Source of the DNA: Microbacterium sp. Root553
GTDB taxonomy: Bacteria > Actinomycetota > Actinomycetes > Actinomycetales > Microbacteriaceae
Assembly (NCBI RefSeq): GCF_001426995.1
Contig: NZ_LMFY01000001.1
Span: forward strand, 362,241-426,240
Length of the DNA: 64,000 nucleotides
Reading direction: 5' to 3'
The position numbers and the translations under genes were made by a program. Numbering within the stretch: position 1 is the first letter of the stretch; each line of letters starts with the position of its first letter. Under the pieces are notes generated by a model. It saw only the letters and a program-made list of their open reading frames with translations, had not been told where the DNA came from and did no database searches. Of the stretch, positions 11,430 through 20,734 are shown in pieces.

Positions 11430-12249
11430 GCGCGACCTCCTCGGCATCGGTGCGGGTATCGACATCGGTGCGGGTATCGGTATCGGTGTCCGTATCGGTG
11501 TCCGTGTCCGTGTCCGTGTCCGTGTCCGTATCGGTGTCCGTGTCCGTGTCCGTGTCCGTGTCCGTGTCCGTGTCCGTGTCCGTGTCCGTGATGATCCGAC
11601 CGTCGCGCAGCTCGATGCGCCGCGGCAGTCGTGCGGCGAGCTCTACGTCGTGTGTGATGACCACGACCGTTGTACCCTCGTCGTGCAGTTGCTCGAGAAG
11701 AGCGAGCACGCGTTCGCCGTTCGCCGTATCGAGAGCGCCGGTCGGTTCGTCCGCGAGGACGACGAGTGGGTCGGTCACGATCGCGCGGGCGATGGCGACC
11801 CGCTGCCGTTCACCGCCGGAGAGATCCTGTGCCGCGTGCCCGATGCGATGACCGAGTCCGACGCGCTCCAGAGCCGCGCGCGCGAGCCCGCGGCGCTCAC
11901 GCCGAGGGACTCCGTTGTAGAGCAATGCGGTCGCGACGTTCTGCTCGGCGGTGACGCCGTCGGTCAGGTGGAAACCCTGGAACACGAACCCGATCGTCTT
12001 GCCCCGCAGGGTCGAGAGCTGCCGATCCGTGAGATCGCGGGTGTCAACTCCTCCGATCCGCACGGAGCCCTCGGTCGGGCGGTCGAGAGTGCCGAGGACG
12101 TTGAGCAACGTCGACTTGCCGGCGCCGGAGCGCCCGACGATCGCGGTGAGCTCCCCCGCGGCGATCTGCAGGGAGACATCGTCGAGGGCCGCGACACCGC
12201 CGGGGTGGATGCGGCTGACGTGGTCGAGTTCGAGCGCAGGCGTGGTCAC
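11422..12249 (-). CDS. MacB-type ABC transporter ATPase with Asp-Thr repeat tail
   Basis: 275 residues. Walker A is GRSGAGKST (39-47), the signature LSGGERQ (143-149), Walker B LVVLADEP (162-169), followed by the switch His region VVITHD. This is the LolD/MacB class. The GTG start overlaps the adaptor stop as GTGA. Unusually, after the normal end of the domain the protein carries 19 consecutive Asp-Thr dipeptides (about 222-259) encoded by a hexanucleotide repeat, then a short acidic tail. The catalytic core is intact, so the tail is an appendage of unknown role and may be length-variable. Confidence 0.92.
   Translation of the reverse strand: MTTPALELDHVSRIHPGGVAALDDVSLQIAAGELTAIVGRSGAGKSTLLNVLGTLDRPTEGSVRIGGVDTRDLTDRQLSTLRGKTIGFVFQGFHLTDGVTAEQNVATALLYNGVPRRERRGLARAALERVGLGHRIGHAAQDLSGGERQRVAIARAIVTDPLVVLADEPTGALDTANGERVLALLEQLHDEGTTVVVITHDVELAARLPRRIELRDGRIITDTDTDTDTDTDTDTDTDTDTDTDTDTDTDTDTDTDTDTRTDVDTRTDAEEVAHA
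11473..11586 (-). repeat. Hexanucleotide tandem repeat, 19 units, in coding sequence
   Basis: Nineteen units of GACACG with some GATACG or GATACC variants, each encoding Asp-Thr. Because the unit is 6 bp, slippage would change tail length without shifting the frame. A decayed extension continues towards 11450. Confidence 0.95.
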
Positions 12250-13286
12250 TTCGCCGTCACCACCGTCATGCCGGCGTCGATTCCCGCGCCGCTCACCTCG
12301 ACGAAGTCATCGGCGATGAGACCGATCTCGACGCCGTGGAGTGCCCCCTTCTCGTCCTGCAGCGCATAGCCGCCCTCCGCGAGGGCCACGAGCGAGGCGA
12401 CCGGGACGATCAGCACGTCTTCCACGCTCCTCGTCACGACACGGACCGTCACGGCTGCGGCATCGATGCCGTCGACCGCCGCTTGATCATCGATCGAGAC
12501 CACCGCCCGGACCTTGGAGTCGGTTCCTTCTCCCGTCGTCGTCACCGAGACGAGGGAACCCTCGACGGTACGCCCGTCGGGCAGTTCGATCGTCGCTCTC
12601 GCGCCCGCCCCGACGGCTCCGGCATCCTGAGCAGGTACCGATGCCTCGACGATCCTCGCCGTGGCCGTGACCGTGAACGGCTGGCCCGCTGCCCCGTCGC
12701 CCGGTCGTGCCGACACAGCGGCGATGCGGCTCGGCGCGCTCAGGACGATCACGTCGGCGGGGCCGAGGGCACCGGTGCGTTCCAGATCGAGTGACTCCTG
12801 CCAATCGCGCACGGCCTCGGCGAACTGCGGTCCCGTCGTGAAAGTCGCCGGGTCGCTCCGACGAAGGTGCCCGAGCTCCATGAGATTCGCGGCGATCATG
12901 CTGACATCCGCGCCTTTCAGCCCGGAGCCGTCGACAGCACGGTAGAGCGGCACATCGCCGATCAGCACCGGCACCGCACGCTCGTTCGCGCGCAGTGCCA
13001 CGGAGCCGCGGTCGAGCTGCGCGCCGACAGCGGGCAGCTCGGTGATGATGCCGTCGGCCTTCACCGTCACCGGCGCCGCGGCGCCGAAGCCCACGGTGCC
13101 GTCGAGGCGCGCGGACTGCGACAGCACGCCGCGCTCGACGACGACCGTGGACGGAGCGGCCGCCTCCTCGACGGGGGCGGCGTCAGCGGGATGGAGCAGC
13201 AGGACAGCACCCGCGCCCCCCGCGGCCAGCACCAGGCAGAGCGCGACGACGCTGACGATCACGGTGCGACGCCGCGACCGCGTCAT
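12246..13286 (-). CDS. HlyD/RND-type membrane-fusion adaptor with peptidoglycan-binding-like domain
   Basis: 346 residues. One N-terminal membrane anchor (about 9-30) is followed by a lipoyl/barrel-sandwich region around [20 protein letters not shown], a central segment resembling a PG_binding_1 fold (about 110-150), and a C-terminal beta-barrel and membrane-proximal region. This is the architecture of actinobacterial adaptors that pair with MacB-type ABC transporters. The start overlaps the lipoprotein stop (ATGA) and the stop overlaps the ATPase start (GTGA). It probably links the exporter to the cell wall; the substrate is unknown. Confidence 0.85.
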   Translation of the reverse strand: MTRSRRRTVIVSVVALCLVLAAGGAGAVLLLHPADAAPVEEAAAPSTVVVERGVLSQSARLDGTVGFGAAAPVTVKADGIITELPAVGAQLDRGSVALRANERAVPVLIGDVPLYRAVDGSGLKGADVSMIAANLMELGHLRRSDPATFTTGPQFAEAVRDWQESLDLERTGALGPADVIVLSAPSRIAAVSARPGDGAAGQPFTVTATARIVEASVPAQDAGAVGAGARATIELPDGRTVEGSLVSVTTTGEGTDSKVRAVVSIDDQAAVDGIDAAAVTVRVVTRSVEDVLIVPVASLVALAEGGYALQDEKGALHGVEIGLIADDFVEVSGAGIDAGMTVVTAK

Positions 13287-13909
13287 GGGGCGACCTCGTC
13301 GGATGCCGACGCCATGCAGGCGTCCATGTGCTGCATCCCCAGCGAGACCGACGAGGAGTCGTTGCCCTCACCGCCGAGATCGATGCCGATCCTGCCGAAC
13401 TGACCGGCGTCTCCGATCTCGACCTCGCGGACGCCGCGTTCGCGCAGGCAGTCCACGACCTGCTGCATGAACCGCGGCGCATCGGGGTTCTTGACGTCGA
13501 CCTCCCACGGGGGCAGCGGCGCCAGCGGCAAGCAGATCGCCTCTGCCTCGGCGGCTTTCTCGGGGTCCCCGGTGGCCGCTCCGGTGGCACTGCTGCTGCC
13601 ACCACCGCCTCCCTCCTCCGAGGGTCCCTGCGGTGAGGAGTGGTCTGCGACACAGCGATCACGGGGCGCCCATGCGGCCAATGACTCCTCGTCTGTCATG
13701 TCCAGACGCTCCCGGACGGGCTCGCCGTATTCGGCGAAGAGCGGATCGACGCTCTCCGTCGGCGCCGGAGCCCCGGTCTCCAGCGTGGCGACCTGCGGGT
13801 CGCCGTCGGCGCCCTGCTCCGCCGCGGGCGCGGAGCAGGCGGCGAGCACCCCCAGAAGCGCGATCGCGCCTGCTGCGGCCATGAGGGGTCTGCGGGTGGT
13901 GCGGAACAC
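13283..13909 (-). CDS. Lipoprotein of unknown function
   Basis: 208 residues starting at GTG 13909, which has AGGAGG at ideal spacing. An N-terminal signal ends in the lipobox LAAC, predicting a lipid-anchored extracytoplasmic protein. The rest is polar and acidic, with a Gly/Ser-rich stretch in the middle and a conserved-looking end with several Cys. I recognise no domain. As first gene of the operon with adaptor, ABC exporter and histidine kinase, it could be a ligand-binding or accessory sensor component. An upstream extension of this frame is rejected because it enters the divergent promoter. Confidence 0.8.
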   Translation of the reverse strand: MFRTTRRPLMAAAGAIALLGVLAACSAPAAEQGADGDPQVATLETGAPAPTESVDPLFAEYGEPVRERLDMTDEESLAAWAPRDRCVADHSSPQGPSEEGGGGGSSSATGAATGDPEKAAEAEAICLPLAPLPPWEVDVKNPDAPRFMQQVVDCLRERGVREVEIGDAGQFGRIGIDLGGEGNDSSSVSLGMQHMDACMASASDEVAP

Positions 13910-13957
13910 GGTTCCTCCTGATGTCGAGTGCGGCTGCCATCCACACTCGGCCTCGAA

Positions 13958-13977
13958 TGTGAGGGACTTGTGAGGGA
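13958..13977. promoter_or_regulatory. Two 9-bp direct repeats, candidate OmpR-type regulator site
   Basis: TGTGAGGGA occurs at 13958-13966 and 13969-13977, an 11-bp period, about one helical turn. It sits midway between the divergent lipoprotein operon and the response regulator gene. OmpR/PhoB-family regulators bind such head-to-tail repeats. Binding by this regulator is inference. Confidence 0.6.
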
Positions 13978-14024
13978 TCGGTCCAGAGCCCGACCGCGCG
14001 TCCACCCGTGCATAGGATCGAATC

Positions 14025-14708
14025 GTGACCCGAGTCCTGATCGTCGAGGACGATGCGCTGCAGTCCGAGCTCGTCCGCCGCTACCTCGAACGCGAGGGCC
14101 ACGAGGTGACGGTGCTCGCCGACGGTGCCGACGCTCTCGCCGCGGTGCGTCGTTCCCCGCCCGACCTGCTCGTTCTCGACGTGATGCTCCCCGGCGCCGA
14201 TGGGCTCACGGTCTGCCGCACCCTGCGCGAGGAGCAATACGAGATCCCGATCCTCCTGCTCACTGCCCGCTCCACCGAGAACGATCTCCTGCTCGGACTC
14301 GAGCTCGGTGCCGACGACTACCTCGCCAAGCCCTACAGCCCGCGCGAGCTCGTCGCCCGCGTCCGTGCACTTCTGAGACGCGCTCGCCGCGCCACGCCGA
14401 CCTCCACGGTGATCACCGTCGGCGATCTCGAGATCGATCCGGAGCGACGGCAGGCCACGATCGCAGAACGGACACTCGACCTCACCCGCGCCGAGTTCGA
14501 CCTCCTCGAAGAGTTCGCCGTGCAGCCGGGAATCGTCCTCAGCCGCGCCCGTCTGCTCGATCGACTCCACGGCACCGACCGCTGGATCGGCGGCCGCACG
14601 ATCGACACCCACGTGAAGAACCTCCGCGCGAAGATCGAGGACGACCCGCAGAACCCCGCTCGTCTGATCACCGTCTACGGGGTCGGATACACGCTGCGCT
14701 CAGCCTGA
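14025..14708 (+). CDS. OmpR/PhoB-family response regulator
   Basis: 227 residues from a GTG start. The receiver domain has the acidic pair EDD near residue 9, the phospho-acceptor Asp in LLVLDVMLPG, the Thr of LLTAR and the Lys of YLAKPYSPREL. The C-terminal winged helix ends in the standard RTIDTHVKNLRAKIEDDP and VYGVGYTL motifs. It is divergent from the operon that ends with a histidine kinase, its likely partner. The 3' end overlaps the convergent DUF1537 gene by 9 bp. Confidence 0.93.
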   Translation: MTRVLIVEDDALQSELVRRYLEREGHEVTVLADGADALAAVRRSPPDLLVLDVMLPGADGLTVCRTLREEQYEIPILLLTARSTENDLLLGLELGADDYLAKPYSPRELVARVRALLRRARRATPTSTVITVGDLEIDPERRQATIAERTLDLTRAEFDLLEEFAVQPGIVLSRARLLDRLHGTDRWIGGRTIDTHVKNLRAKIEDDPQNPARLITVYGVGYTLRSA

Positions 14709-16013
14709 GAGGCGCTCAGTCCGGGCTCGCGCTCGATCGGTCCAGCAGACGGCATCCACCAGGATCTCCGGGTCGCCCATGTTGCCGGGGACGATGACGC
14801 AGTCGAGGGTCCCGTCGATCGAGGCGTGGGCAGGATCGAGGCCGGAGCGGGATACGCGCCAGACGCTGATTCCCGCGCGCACCTGCCCGAGCACGCGAGC
14901 CTCACGAGCGCCGAGGCCGCGGCCGATCACCTCCGCGGAGGTGATACCCCCCTTGGTGACGACTGTGGTCACCTCGTCGTCGGCGAGACGCCGCGCGGCG
15001 GTGACGAGCGCCCGCATCACGGCAGCGCCGTGGTCGAGACCGCCGTGGTCCCGCCGTCGATCTCTCCCGGTGGCGAGGAATCGCACGCCCCCCGGGCGTC
15101 GCCGTGCGGCTTCTTCGGCCGCCGCCCGCTCGCCTTCGACGTCCGGGTCGCGCACCGCACGCACCGCGTCGATGACGGAGGGGGCGCCGATGAGCTCGGC
15201 GAGCCGCGCCACCTGCGCTCTCGCGCCATCGGTGTGCGAACCGCAGACCACCAGCGTCGAGCCAGAGCGGTGGAGGGTCGACGGGTCCAGTCGGCCGACG
15301 CTGACGACCCCCGCGAGACGCGCGGCGAGCGGAGCCGCGGAACGGACGATCACCGGCCTGCGGTTCCAGACGCCCGCGACGCCCACGGCGATCGCGTCGA
15401 TGTCCGTGTCCGTCTCGGCATCCGGCAGCACCACCGCGCCCGAGGGCGCGTCGAGAATCGCCCGCTCCGTGCCCCCCGCTCGCACGACGTCGAGCGGCAC
15501 CCGCACGCAGTGCACATCACTCCGAGAACGCTCGCGGACGAAGGCGACGAGGTCGCTGGTTCCGAAGCCGAAGACCGGATCGCGGGCGTACTCCGTCTCG
15601 CCGACCGGGACCAACGTCTCGCGGGTGCGGAGGTAGTGCACCCCATCACGGGTGACCCGGCCCCCTTCGGGGAAGGCCGGCGCGAACACCATCACCGCCT
15701 CGTCGCCGCCGATCTCCCTGGACTCGGCCACGACGTGTCCTCGGAGCGTGGAGTCCCCGCGGAGGACGATGTGGATGCGGACGCCGAGCCGCGTCGCCGC
15801 GTCGTCGGCATGCGCGCGGATCTCGCGCGCGAGAACCACCGCGTCCTCCTCGCTCAGCGCCCTGCTGTTCGTCTGGATGTAGACGCTGTCCGCCTGGCGC
15901 AGAGCCTCCGTCAGAGCCTCCGCGTCGATGCTCAGGAGCACGGTGACATCGCTCGCCGCCTGTGTGCCGGTGGGGTCGTCGTCGAGCACGACGACACACT
16001 GCCTCATCGTCAC
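14700..16013 (-). CDS. DUF1537 four-carbon acid sugar kinase (OtnK/DtnK-like)
   Basis: 437 residues. The N-terminal VLDDDPTGTQ motif (9-18) and LRGDSTLRGH, with C-terminal VVTKGGITS and PGNMGDPE, define the DUF1537 kinases. Characterised members phosphorylate D-threonate, D-erythronate or related acids at O4. I chose GTG 16013 because it overlaps the PdxA stop as GTGA and has GGAG upstream; ATG 16007 is the alternative. It is last in the operon, directly after the PdxA2-type dehydrogenase. That pairing is known for D-threonate breakdown to dihydroxyacetone phosphate. The exact acid is inferred from neighbours only. Confidence 0.88.
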   Translation of the reverse strand: MTMRQCVVVLDDDPTGTQAASDVTVLLSIDAEALTEALRQADSVYIQTNSRALSEEDAVVLAREIRAHADDAATRLGVRIHIVLRGDSTLRGHVVAESREIGGDEAVMVFAPAFPEGGRVTRDGVHYLRTRETLVPVGETEYARDPVFGFGTSDLVAFVRERSRSDVHCVRVPLDVVRAGGTERAILDAPSGAVVLPDAETDTDIDAIAVGVAGVWNRRPVIVRSAAPLAARLAGVVSVGRLDPSTLHRSGSTLVVCGSHTDGARAQVARLAELIGAPSVIDAVRAVRDPDVEGERAAAEEAARRRPGGVRFLATGRDRRRDHGGLDHGAAVMRALVTAARRLADDEVTTVVTKGGITSAEVIGRGLGAREARVLGQVRAGISVWRVSRSGLDPAHASIDGTLDCVIVPGNMGDPEILVDAVCWTDRARARTERLSG

Positions 16014-16978
16014 CACACTCCGGCGACGAGCTTTCGCGCCAGTCGGTAGGCGTTGCGCGTCGAGTCCAGGCTGGCACTGCCCGTGCCGACGATGTCGAAC
16101 GCCGTCCCATGCGCGGGAGTGCAGATGGGTAGGACGAGCCCCGCTTCGAGCGTGACTCCCCCGTCGAACGCGGCCGTCTTCAGAGCGATCTGCCCCTGGT
16201 CGTGATACATCGTCACGATGCCGTCGAAGGTCCCGTCGAACCCTCTCCGGAACAGGGTGTCGCACGGGAACGGCCCCACGACGTCGATGCCCGTCTCGGC
16301 GGCGAGCGCGACGCCGGGAGCGATCGCGGTGATCTCCTCGTCACCGAACAGACCATGTTCACCGGCATGCGGATTGAGTGCGCAGACGGCCAGGCGAGGC
16401 GACGCGACTCCGGCTGCGACGAGCAGCCGATGCAGCAGCAGGGCGGACTCGCGCACCGATTGCGGGGTCACCAGGTCTGCCACCTCCCGCAGTGCGACGT
16501 GCGAGGTCACGCGAGATGTCCAGAACGTGGTGCTCACGTTCACTTCGGAGACCGCTGCGGCGGCACCGAGGCGGTTCTCGAACCACCGCATCTCGTCGGG
16601 CTCGGTCATGCCGGCCAGATGCAGCGACGTCTTGTTCAGCGGGCCGAAGACGAGTCCGGCGACCTCACCCGCCTCATGCAGCGCGAGAGCTCGCTGCAGC
16701 CCCTCGAGCGCCCAGCGCCCCGCCTCTGCGCCGACCTCACCGCGCGCCGGCGGCCAGGGGCGGTCCATCTCGATCAGCCGCACATGCGCCGGATCCAGCA
16801 AGGCGTCCACATCCGTGTCGATTCCGGAATCGGCGACCCCCGCGGCGAGCTCCTCGCGCGAAGAGATGACGACGACGTCCTCCGCGGGGTCGACGCGCAG
16901 CTCGACGAGCAGCCTGACGAGAAGCTCGGGACCCACGCCGGCGGGGTCACCCGCGGTGAGGGCGATTGCCTTCGTCAT
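16010..16978 (-). CDS. PdxA2-type 4-phospho-sugar-acid dehydrogenase
   Basis: 322 residues of the PdxA family, which oxidises and decarboxylates 4-phospho-hydroxy acids. Visible are TAGDPAGVGPE at the N-terminus, FGPLNK, and three His that match the metal ligands: His160 (TSHVAL), His204 (NPHAGE) and His259 (MYHDQG), followed by TPAHGTAFD. Sequence alone cannot separate vitamin B6 PdxA from PdxA2. Position next to a DUF1537 kinase and a sugar transporter argues for the catabolic PdxA2 role on 4-phospho-threonate or -erythronate. ATG 16978 overlaps the glycosidase stop (ATGA). Confidence 0.87.
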   Translation of the reverse strand: MTKAIALTAGDPAGVGPELLVRLLVELRVDPAEDVVVISSREELAAGVADSGIDTDVDALLDPAHVRLIEMDRPWPPARGEVGAEAGRWALEGLQRALALHEAGEVAGLVFGPLNKTSLHLAGMTEPDEMRWFENRLGAAAAVSEVNVSTTFWTSRVTSHVALREVADLVTPQSVRESALLLHRLLVAAGVASPRLAVCALNPHAGEHGLFGDEEITAIAPGVALAAETGIDVVGPFPCDTLFRRGFDGTFDGIVTMYHDQGQIALKTAAFDGGVTLEAGLVLPICTPAHGTAFDIVGTGSASLDSTRNAYRLARKLVAGVW

Positions 16979-18858
16979 CGCCCGAACTCCGCCGGCATCT
17001 TCGCCCCGACCACGGGCACCACGGTGGGGAACTCGGTGATGCGGATCGTCGCACTGCCGTAGGGAACGAGCGGCACGAGGTTGATCCATCGCGCGGCGAC
17101 CGGGCTGTCCGGCGGATTCCCGGCATTCGCGCCGTCACGCTGCCACTCCGCCAGGTCGCGAACGCCCGCGGCCTGGATGGATACCGGGACGCCGTCCCGC
17201 CCGAACGGCACGTCCGGCACGTCGGAGCGCAGCACTGACCACTGCTCCAACGGCACCGTGGCGTCCGGGTAGAGCGCGAAGTTCCAGCTGCGTCGAGGGA
17301 AGACCTCCCACTCCCCCATCCCCTTCGCATCGGGAACCGGGTACCAGTTCTCCCCGCCGGTCGCGACCATGACCAGGGGTCCGAGGCGCACGCCGACCGC
17401 CTGACGCTCCCGCTTGACGCGGCGGGGCCGCATGGGCAGCGTCAGTGCGACCTCATCGCCGGCGCTCCACCGACGGGAGACGAGGACGTACCCCGAAGGA
17501 TCCGCGTCGACGGAGATCTTCGTCTCGTTCACTGCCAACGTCGCATCAGAGGCCCACTCGGGGATGCGCAGCCGCAGGGCGACGTCGCGCTCCGCCGTGG
17601 AGGCCTCGACGCGGAACACGATCGTCTCGTCGAACGGGTAGTCCGTCTCCTCGACGATCGTCAGCACGCCACCGCCGACGGGGGCCTCGACCCTGCTCGG
17701 TCCGTACGCGGTCACCGACAGGGCGTCGTCCGCCGTCATCCACAGCGCGGCGACGAACTTCGGCCACCCCTGGTGGTAGTTGGCCGTGCAGCATCCGAAA
17801 TGCGGCTCCAGTCCGAAGACGTTGGCGCCGTTGGTGCTGTACGCCCAGTTCCGGTCCGCGGTCGACGCCTCGATCTGGTTGGCCTGCTGATGGTATTGAT
17901 GCGCACGCATCAGAGGGTCGGACGACGCGGGGAGCAGGTTGTACGCCGCCCCCTCCAGCAGATCCGAATAGGCGGCCTCTCCGGTGACGCGGGCTGCGAT
18001 CTCCATGGTGAACATGTACTCGACGACCTGGCAGGTCTCCACACCCCTGGCGGCCTCGCGGCCTGCGAGCCATTCCTCTCCGGAGAACATGCCGTGCACC
18101 ATGCCGTGCCAGCGGTCGAGGTTCGCCAGTGCGCGCAGGGTCTCCGCGTGCGGCTCGCCCTCGCCGAGCATCATCGCGCGCACGACCGGATTCTTCAGCG
18201 CCATCGCGACATTCGGCCCGTGGGTCCGATGGTCGAAGCCCATCGCGCGCCCCGTGATGAGACCGTCGCCCAGCGCGTCGTCCCAGTCCAGCCCCTGAGA
18301 GAGAAGGAGACGGGTGAGTTCGATCCACTCGGGGCGGGGACTCCGTTCGTGCACCCAGGCCAGAGCGAGCACGTTGTCGATGGCGCGCGCCTGCGCCCAG
18401 CTCTTCAGCGGACGGCCGGGAAGCTCGCGCAGCTGGAACTCGTAGTAGCGCTCGAGGAACGGCAGCACCCGCTCGTCGCCCGTCGCCTCAGCGTGCTGCT
18501 GCAGCACCTTGGCGGCGACCATGCGGGTCCACCAGTCGTCGTTGCTGGAGGGGCCGAACTGGCCGCTGGGCTGCTGGCTCTGCAGCATCCATTCGATCCA
18601 CTTGCGCCCCTTGGCGATCAGCGCCTCGTCGCCGAGGACGTGAGCGAGCGGGATCAGACCGTCGAGGTAGTACGGCCCGCGCTCCCAGCTCTCGCCGTCA
18701 CCACCGAGCCAGCCGGAGTCGGAGCCGAGGTCGTCCCACAGCTCTTCGATGGAACCGGAGAGTCCGTCGGCCTGGATCTGCAACTGGCGGCGGAGCCAGC
18801 CCGAAGGCGTCACGGCGCCGAGCGGCAAGGGTGAGAATGCGGAGTGGATGGATGACAT
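16975..18858 (-). CDS. DUF1680/GH127-like beta-L-arabinofuranosidase family protein
   Basis: 627 residues without a signal peptide, so cytosolic. An (alpha/alpha)6-barrel region is followed by beta-sandwich domains. The family's metal-thiolate centre can be recognised: ETC at 274-276 and the Cys pair GCC at 355-357, matching the Glu-x-Cys and Cys-Cys ligands of GH127 beta-L-arabinofuranosidase. The NYHQGWPKF context differs from the best-known GH127 enzymes, so another GH127/GH146-type specificity is possible. It follows two CUT1 permeases and precedes the PdxA2 and DUF1537 genes. It probably hydrolyses the imported glycoside and feeds part of it to the sugar-acid branch (inference). Confidence 0.85.
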   Translation of the reverse strand: MSSIHSAFSPLPLGAVTPSGWLRRQLQIQADGLSGSIEELWDDLGSDSGWLGGDGESWERGPYYLDGLIPLAHVLGDEALIAKGRKWIEWMLQSQQPSGQFGPSSNDDWWTRMVAAKVLQQHAEATGDERVLPFLERYYEFQLRELPGRPLKSWAQARAIDNVLALAWVHERSPRPEWIELTRLLLSQGLDWDDALGDGLITGRAMGFDHRTHGPNVAMALKNPVVRAMMLGEGEPHAETLRALANLDRWHGMVHGMFSGEEWLAGREAARGVETCQVVEYMFTMEIAARVTGEAAYSDLLEGAAYNLLPASSDPLMRAHQYHQQANQIEASTADRNWAYSTNGANVFGLEPHFGCCTANYHQGWPKFVAALWMTADDALSVTAYGPSRVEAPVGGGVLTIVEETDYPFDETIVFRVEASTAERDVALRLRIPEWASDATLAVNETKISVDADPSGYVLVSRRWSAGDEVALTLPMRPRRVKRERQAVGVRLGPLVMVATGGENWYPVPDAKGMGEWEVFPRRSWNFALYPDATVPLEQWSVLRSDVPDVPFGRDGVPVSIQAAGVRDLAEWQRDGANAGNPPDSPVAARWINLVPLVPYGSATIRITEFPTVVPVVGAKMPAEFGR

Positions 18859-18885
18859 GGATGTTCTCCCGGATCGAGACGAAGG

Positions 18886-19803
18886 TCAGCCGCGCAGCGC
18901 GCCCTCGGTGAGCCCACCGATGTAGAAGCGCTGAAGCACGAGATAGAGGACGAGGCAGGGCAGGATGGCGACGGTGGTTCCCGCTTGCAGCAGGCCCCAG
19001 TCGATCGAGCCGTAGGCACCGCTTCGGATGTTGACGAGCATCACCGACAGAGTGAAATTCGAGCCGTCGTTGAGCAGGAGCAGCGGAATGAAGAACTCGT
19101 TCCACGACACCAGGAACGCGAACAGCGCGACCGTCACCACCCCCGGCAGCACCAGAGGCAACGAGATGCGCAGGAACACTCCGAACGAGCTCGCTCCGTC
19201 GACCCTGCCGGCTTCTTCGAGCTCGACCGGGATGGCCTCGAAGCTGTTGCGCATCAGGAAGATGCTGAACGGCAATTGGAACACGGTGAGCACGAGGCCG
19301 ACCGCGACGAGGCTGTCCTGCATTCCGGCTCTCGCGAACATGAAGTACAGCGGAAGCACGAGCGTCGCATGCGGCACCATGAGCACGGCGATGACCGCCA
19401 GGAAGACGATGTTCTTGCCGCGGAACTGGAAGCGGGCGAAGCCGTAGCCGCCCAGCGTGGCGATCACGATGGTCAGCAGCACCGAGACGCCGGCGACGAC
19501 CAGCGAGTTGCCGACGTATTGCCCGAGTCCTTCGCCGTTCGCGATGAGCTCTTCGTAGTTCTCGCCGCTGAGCTGCTGAGGCCACAGCGTCGGAGGGGAG
19601 GAGCTCGCCTCGGCCGGGGTCTTGAACGAGTTCAGCGTCGACCACACGAGGGGGAACAGGAACACGAGCGCGAGCACGATTCCCGTGATGTGGTACGGGA
19701 TTCCCCGCAGGGTGTGCCGCGTGCTCGATCGACGGCGCCCACTCAGGGTCGTCAGGAGCTGCGTGTCCGTGGTGGAGGTCGGAGTCCGGTTGAGGAGAGT
19801 CAT
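18886..19803 (-). CDS. CUT1 carbohydrate ABC permease (MalG-like)
   Basis: 305 residues with six predicted membrane segments, the first at about 37-57 after a polar N-terminus. The EAA loop reads LEEAGRVDGASSFGVF, as expected for contact with the ATPase. ATG 19803 overlaps the stop of the other permease (ATGA). A 27-bp gap leads to the glycosidase gene. No ATPase is encoded in the locus. Confidence 0.92.
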   Translation of the reverse strand: MTLLNRTPTSTTDTQLLTTLSGRRRSSTRHTLRGIPYHITGIVLALVFLFPLVWSTLNSFKTPAEASSSPPTLWPQQLSGENYEELIANGEGLGQYVGNSLVVAGVSVLLTIVIATLGGYGFARFQFRGKNIVFLAVIAVLMVPHATLVLPLYFMFARAGMQDSLVAVGLVLTVFQLPFSIFLMRNSFEAIPVELEEAGRVDGASSFGVFLRISLPLVLPGVVTVALFAFLVSWNEFFIPLLLLNDGSNFTLSVMLVNIRSGAYGSIDWGLLQAGTTVAILPCLVLYLVLQRFYIGGLTEGALRG

Positions 19804-20732
19804 TTGTCAGAGCCCTTCACGAACTTCATCTGGAGGCCGTTGATGACCACGAGTGCGATGAGCATGATGATCGACAGCGCGGCCGCCTTGCCGAGATCGA
19901 ACGAGGTGAAGGCCGTGTTGTAGATCGACATCACCAGCGTGACCGTGGAGTTGTCCGGACCTCCCTGGGTCATGACCACGAACTGGTCGAACGCCAGCAG
20001 TGATCCCGTGACGGAGAGGACCAGCAGGAGTGCCAGCGTCGGACGCAGGAACGGCAGCGTGATGCTGAAGAAGCGCTGCCATGAGGAGGCGCCGTCCATC
20101 ATCGCCGCCTCGTTGACGCTGGCCGGGATCGACTGCAGCGCCACGAGGAGGATGATGACCTGGAACCCGACGAACTTCCACACGATCATGACCGTGACGG
20201 CGAGCGTGGCGCTCAGAGGGGTGTCGAAGAACCCGACGGGGCCGTCGACGATGCCGAGCCAGCGCAGTGCGTGCGCGTAGATGCCGACCTGGTCGTTGTA
20301 GTTGACCACCCACATCAGGCTCGCCGTGGACAGACCGACGACATAGGGGGCGAAGATCGCGATGCGGTAGAACTTCGACCCGCGTCGCGAGGAGTTCAGG
20401 AACGCCGACAGCAGAAGCGCCAGGACGAAGATGGCCACGGTCGCGAGCAGGGTGTAACCGAGCGTGAACAGGATGGCGCCGATGTACCCGGGGTCGCTGA
20501 AGATCTCGACGTAGTTCCCGATTCCGATCACCGTGGGAGAACCCAGCAGCGGCCAGTCGCTCAGCGACATGAACAGCACGATCGCCAGGGGAAGGAGAAA
20601 GAGGATCAGGATGGTGACGGCGGTGGGTGCGATGAACGCCCATCCGGCGAGCTGATGGCGGATGCTGCCGCGGCTCCGGTCGGGCCGGCGCGTGCGCGCC
20701 GACCCGACCGGAGCAGTGGTGACGACGGACAC
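19800..20732 (-). CDS. CUT1 carbohydrate ABC permease (MalF-like)
   Basis: 310 residues with six membrane segments and the EAA loop VNEAAMMDGASSWQRF. I place the start at GTG 20732, which overlaps the last codon and stop of the binding-protein gene. The longer in-frame reading would lie inside that gene and is low-complexity Arg-rich. It forms the membrane channel with the MalG-like partner. Confidence 0.9.
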   Translation of the reverse strand: MSVVTTAPVGSARTRRPDRSRGSIRHQLAGWAFIAPTAVTILILFLLPLAIVLFMSLSDWPLLGSPTVIGIGNYVEIFSDPGYIGAILFTLGYTLLATVAIFVLALLLSAFLNSSRRGSKFYRIAIFAPYVVGLSTASLMWVVNYNDQVGIYAHALRWLGIVDGPVGFFDTPLSATLAVTVMIVWKFVGFQVIILLVALQSIPASVNEAAMMDGASSWQRFFSITLPFLRPTLALLLVLSVTGSLLAFDQFVVMTQGGPDNSTVTLVMSIYNTAFTSFDLGKAAALSIIMLIALVVINGLQMKFVKGSDK

Positions 20733-20734
20733 GG

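Noticed and set aside
11455..11590. Hexanucleotide array considered as a CRISPR array
   Set aside because: Units are contiguous 6-mers without spacers and encode Asp-Thr in a real ATPase.
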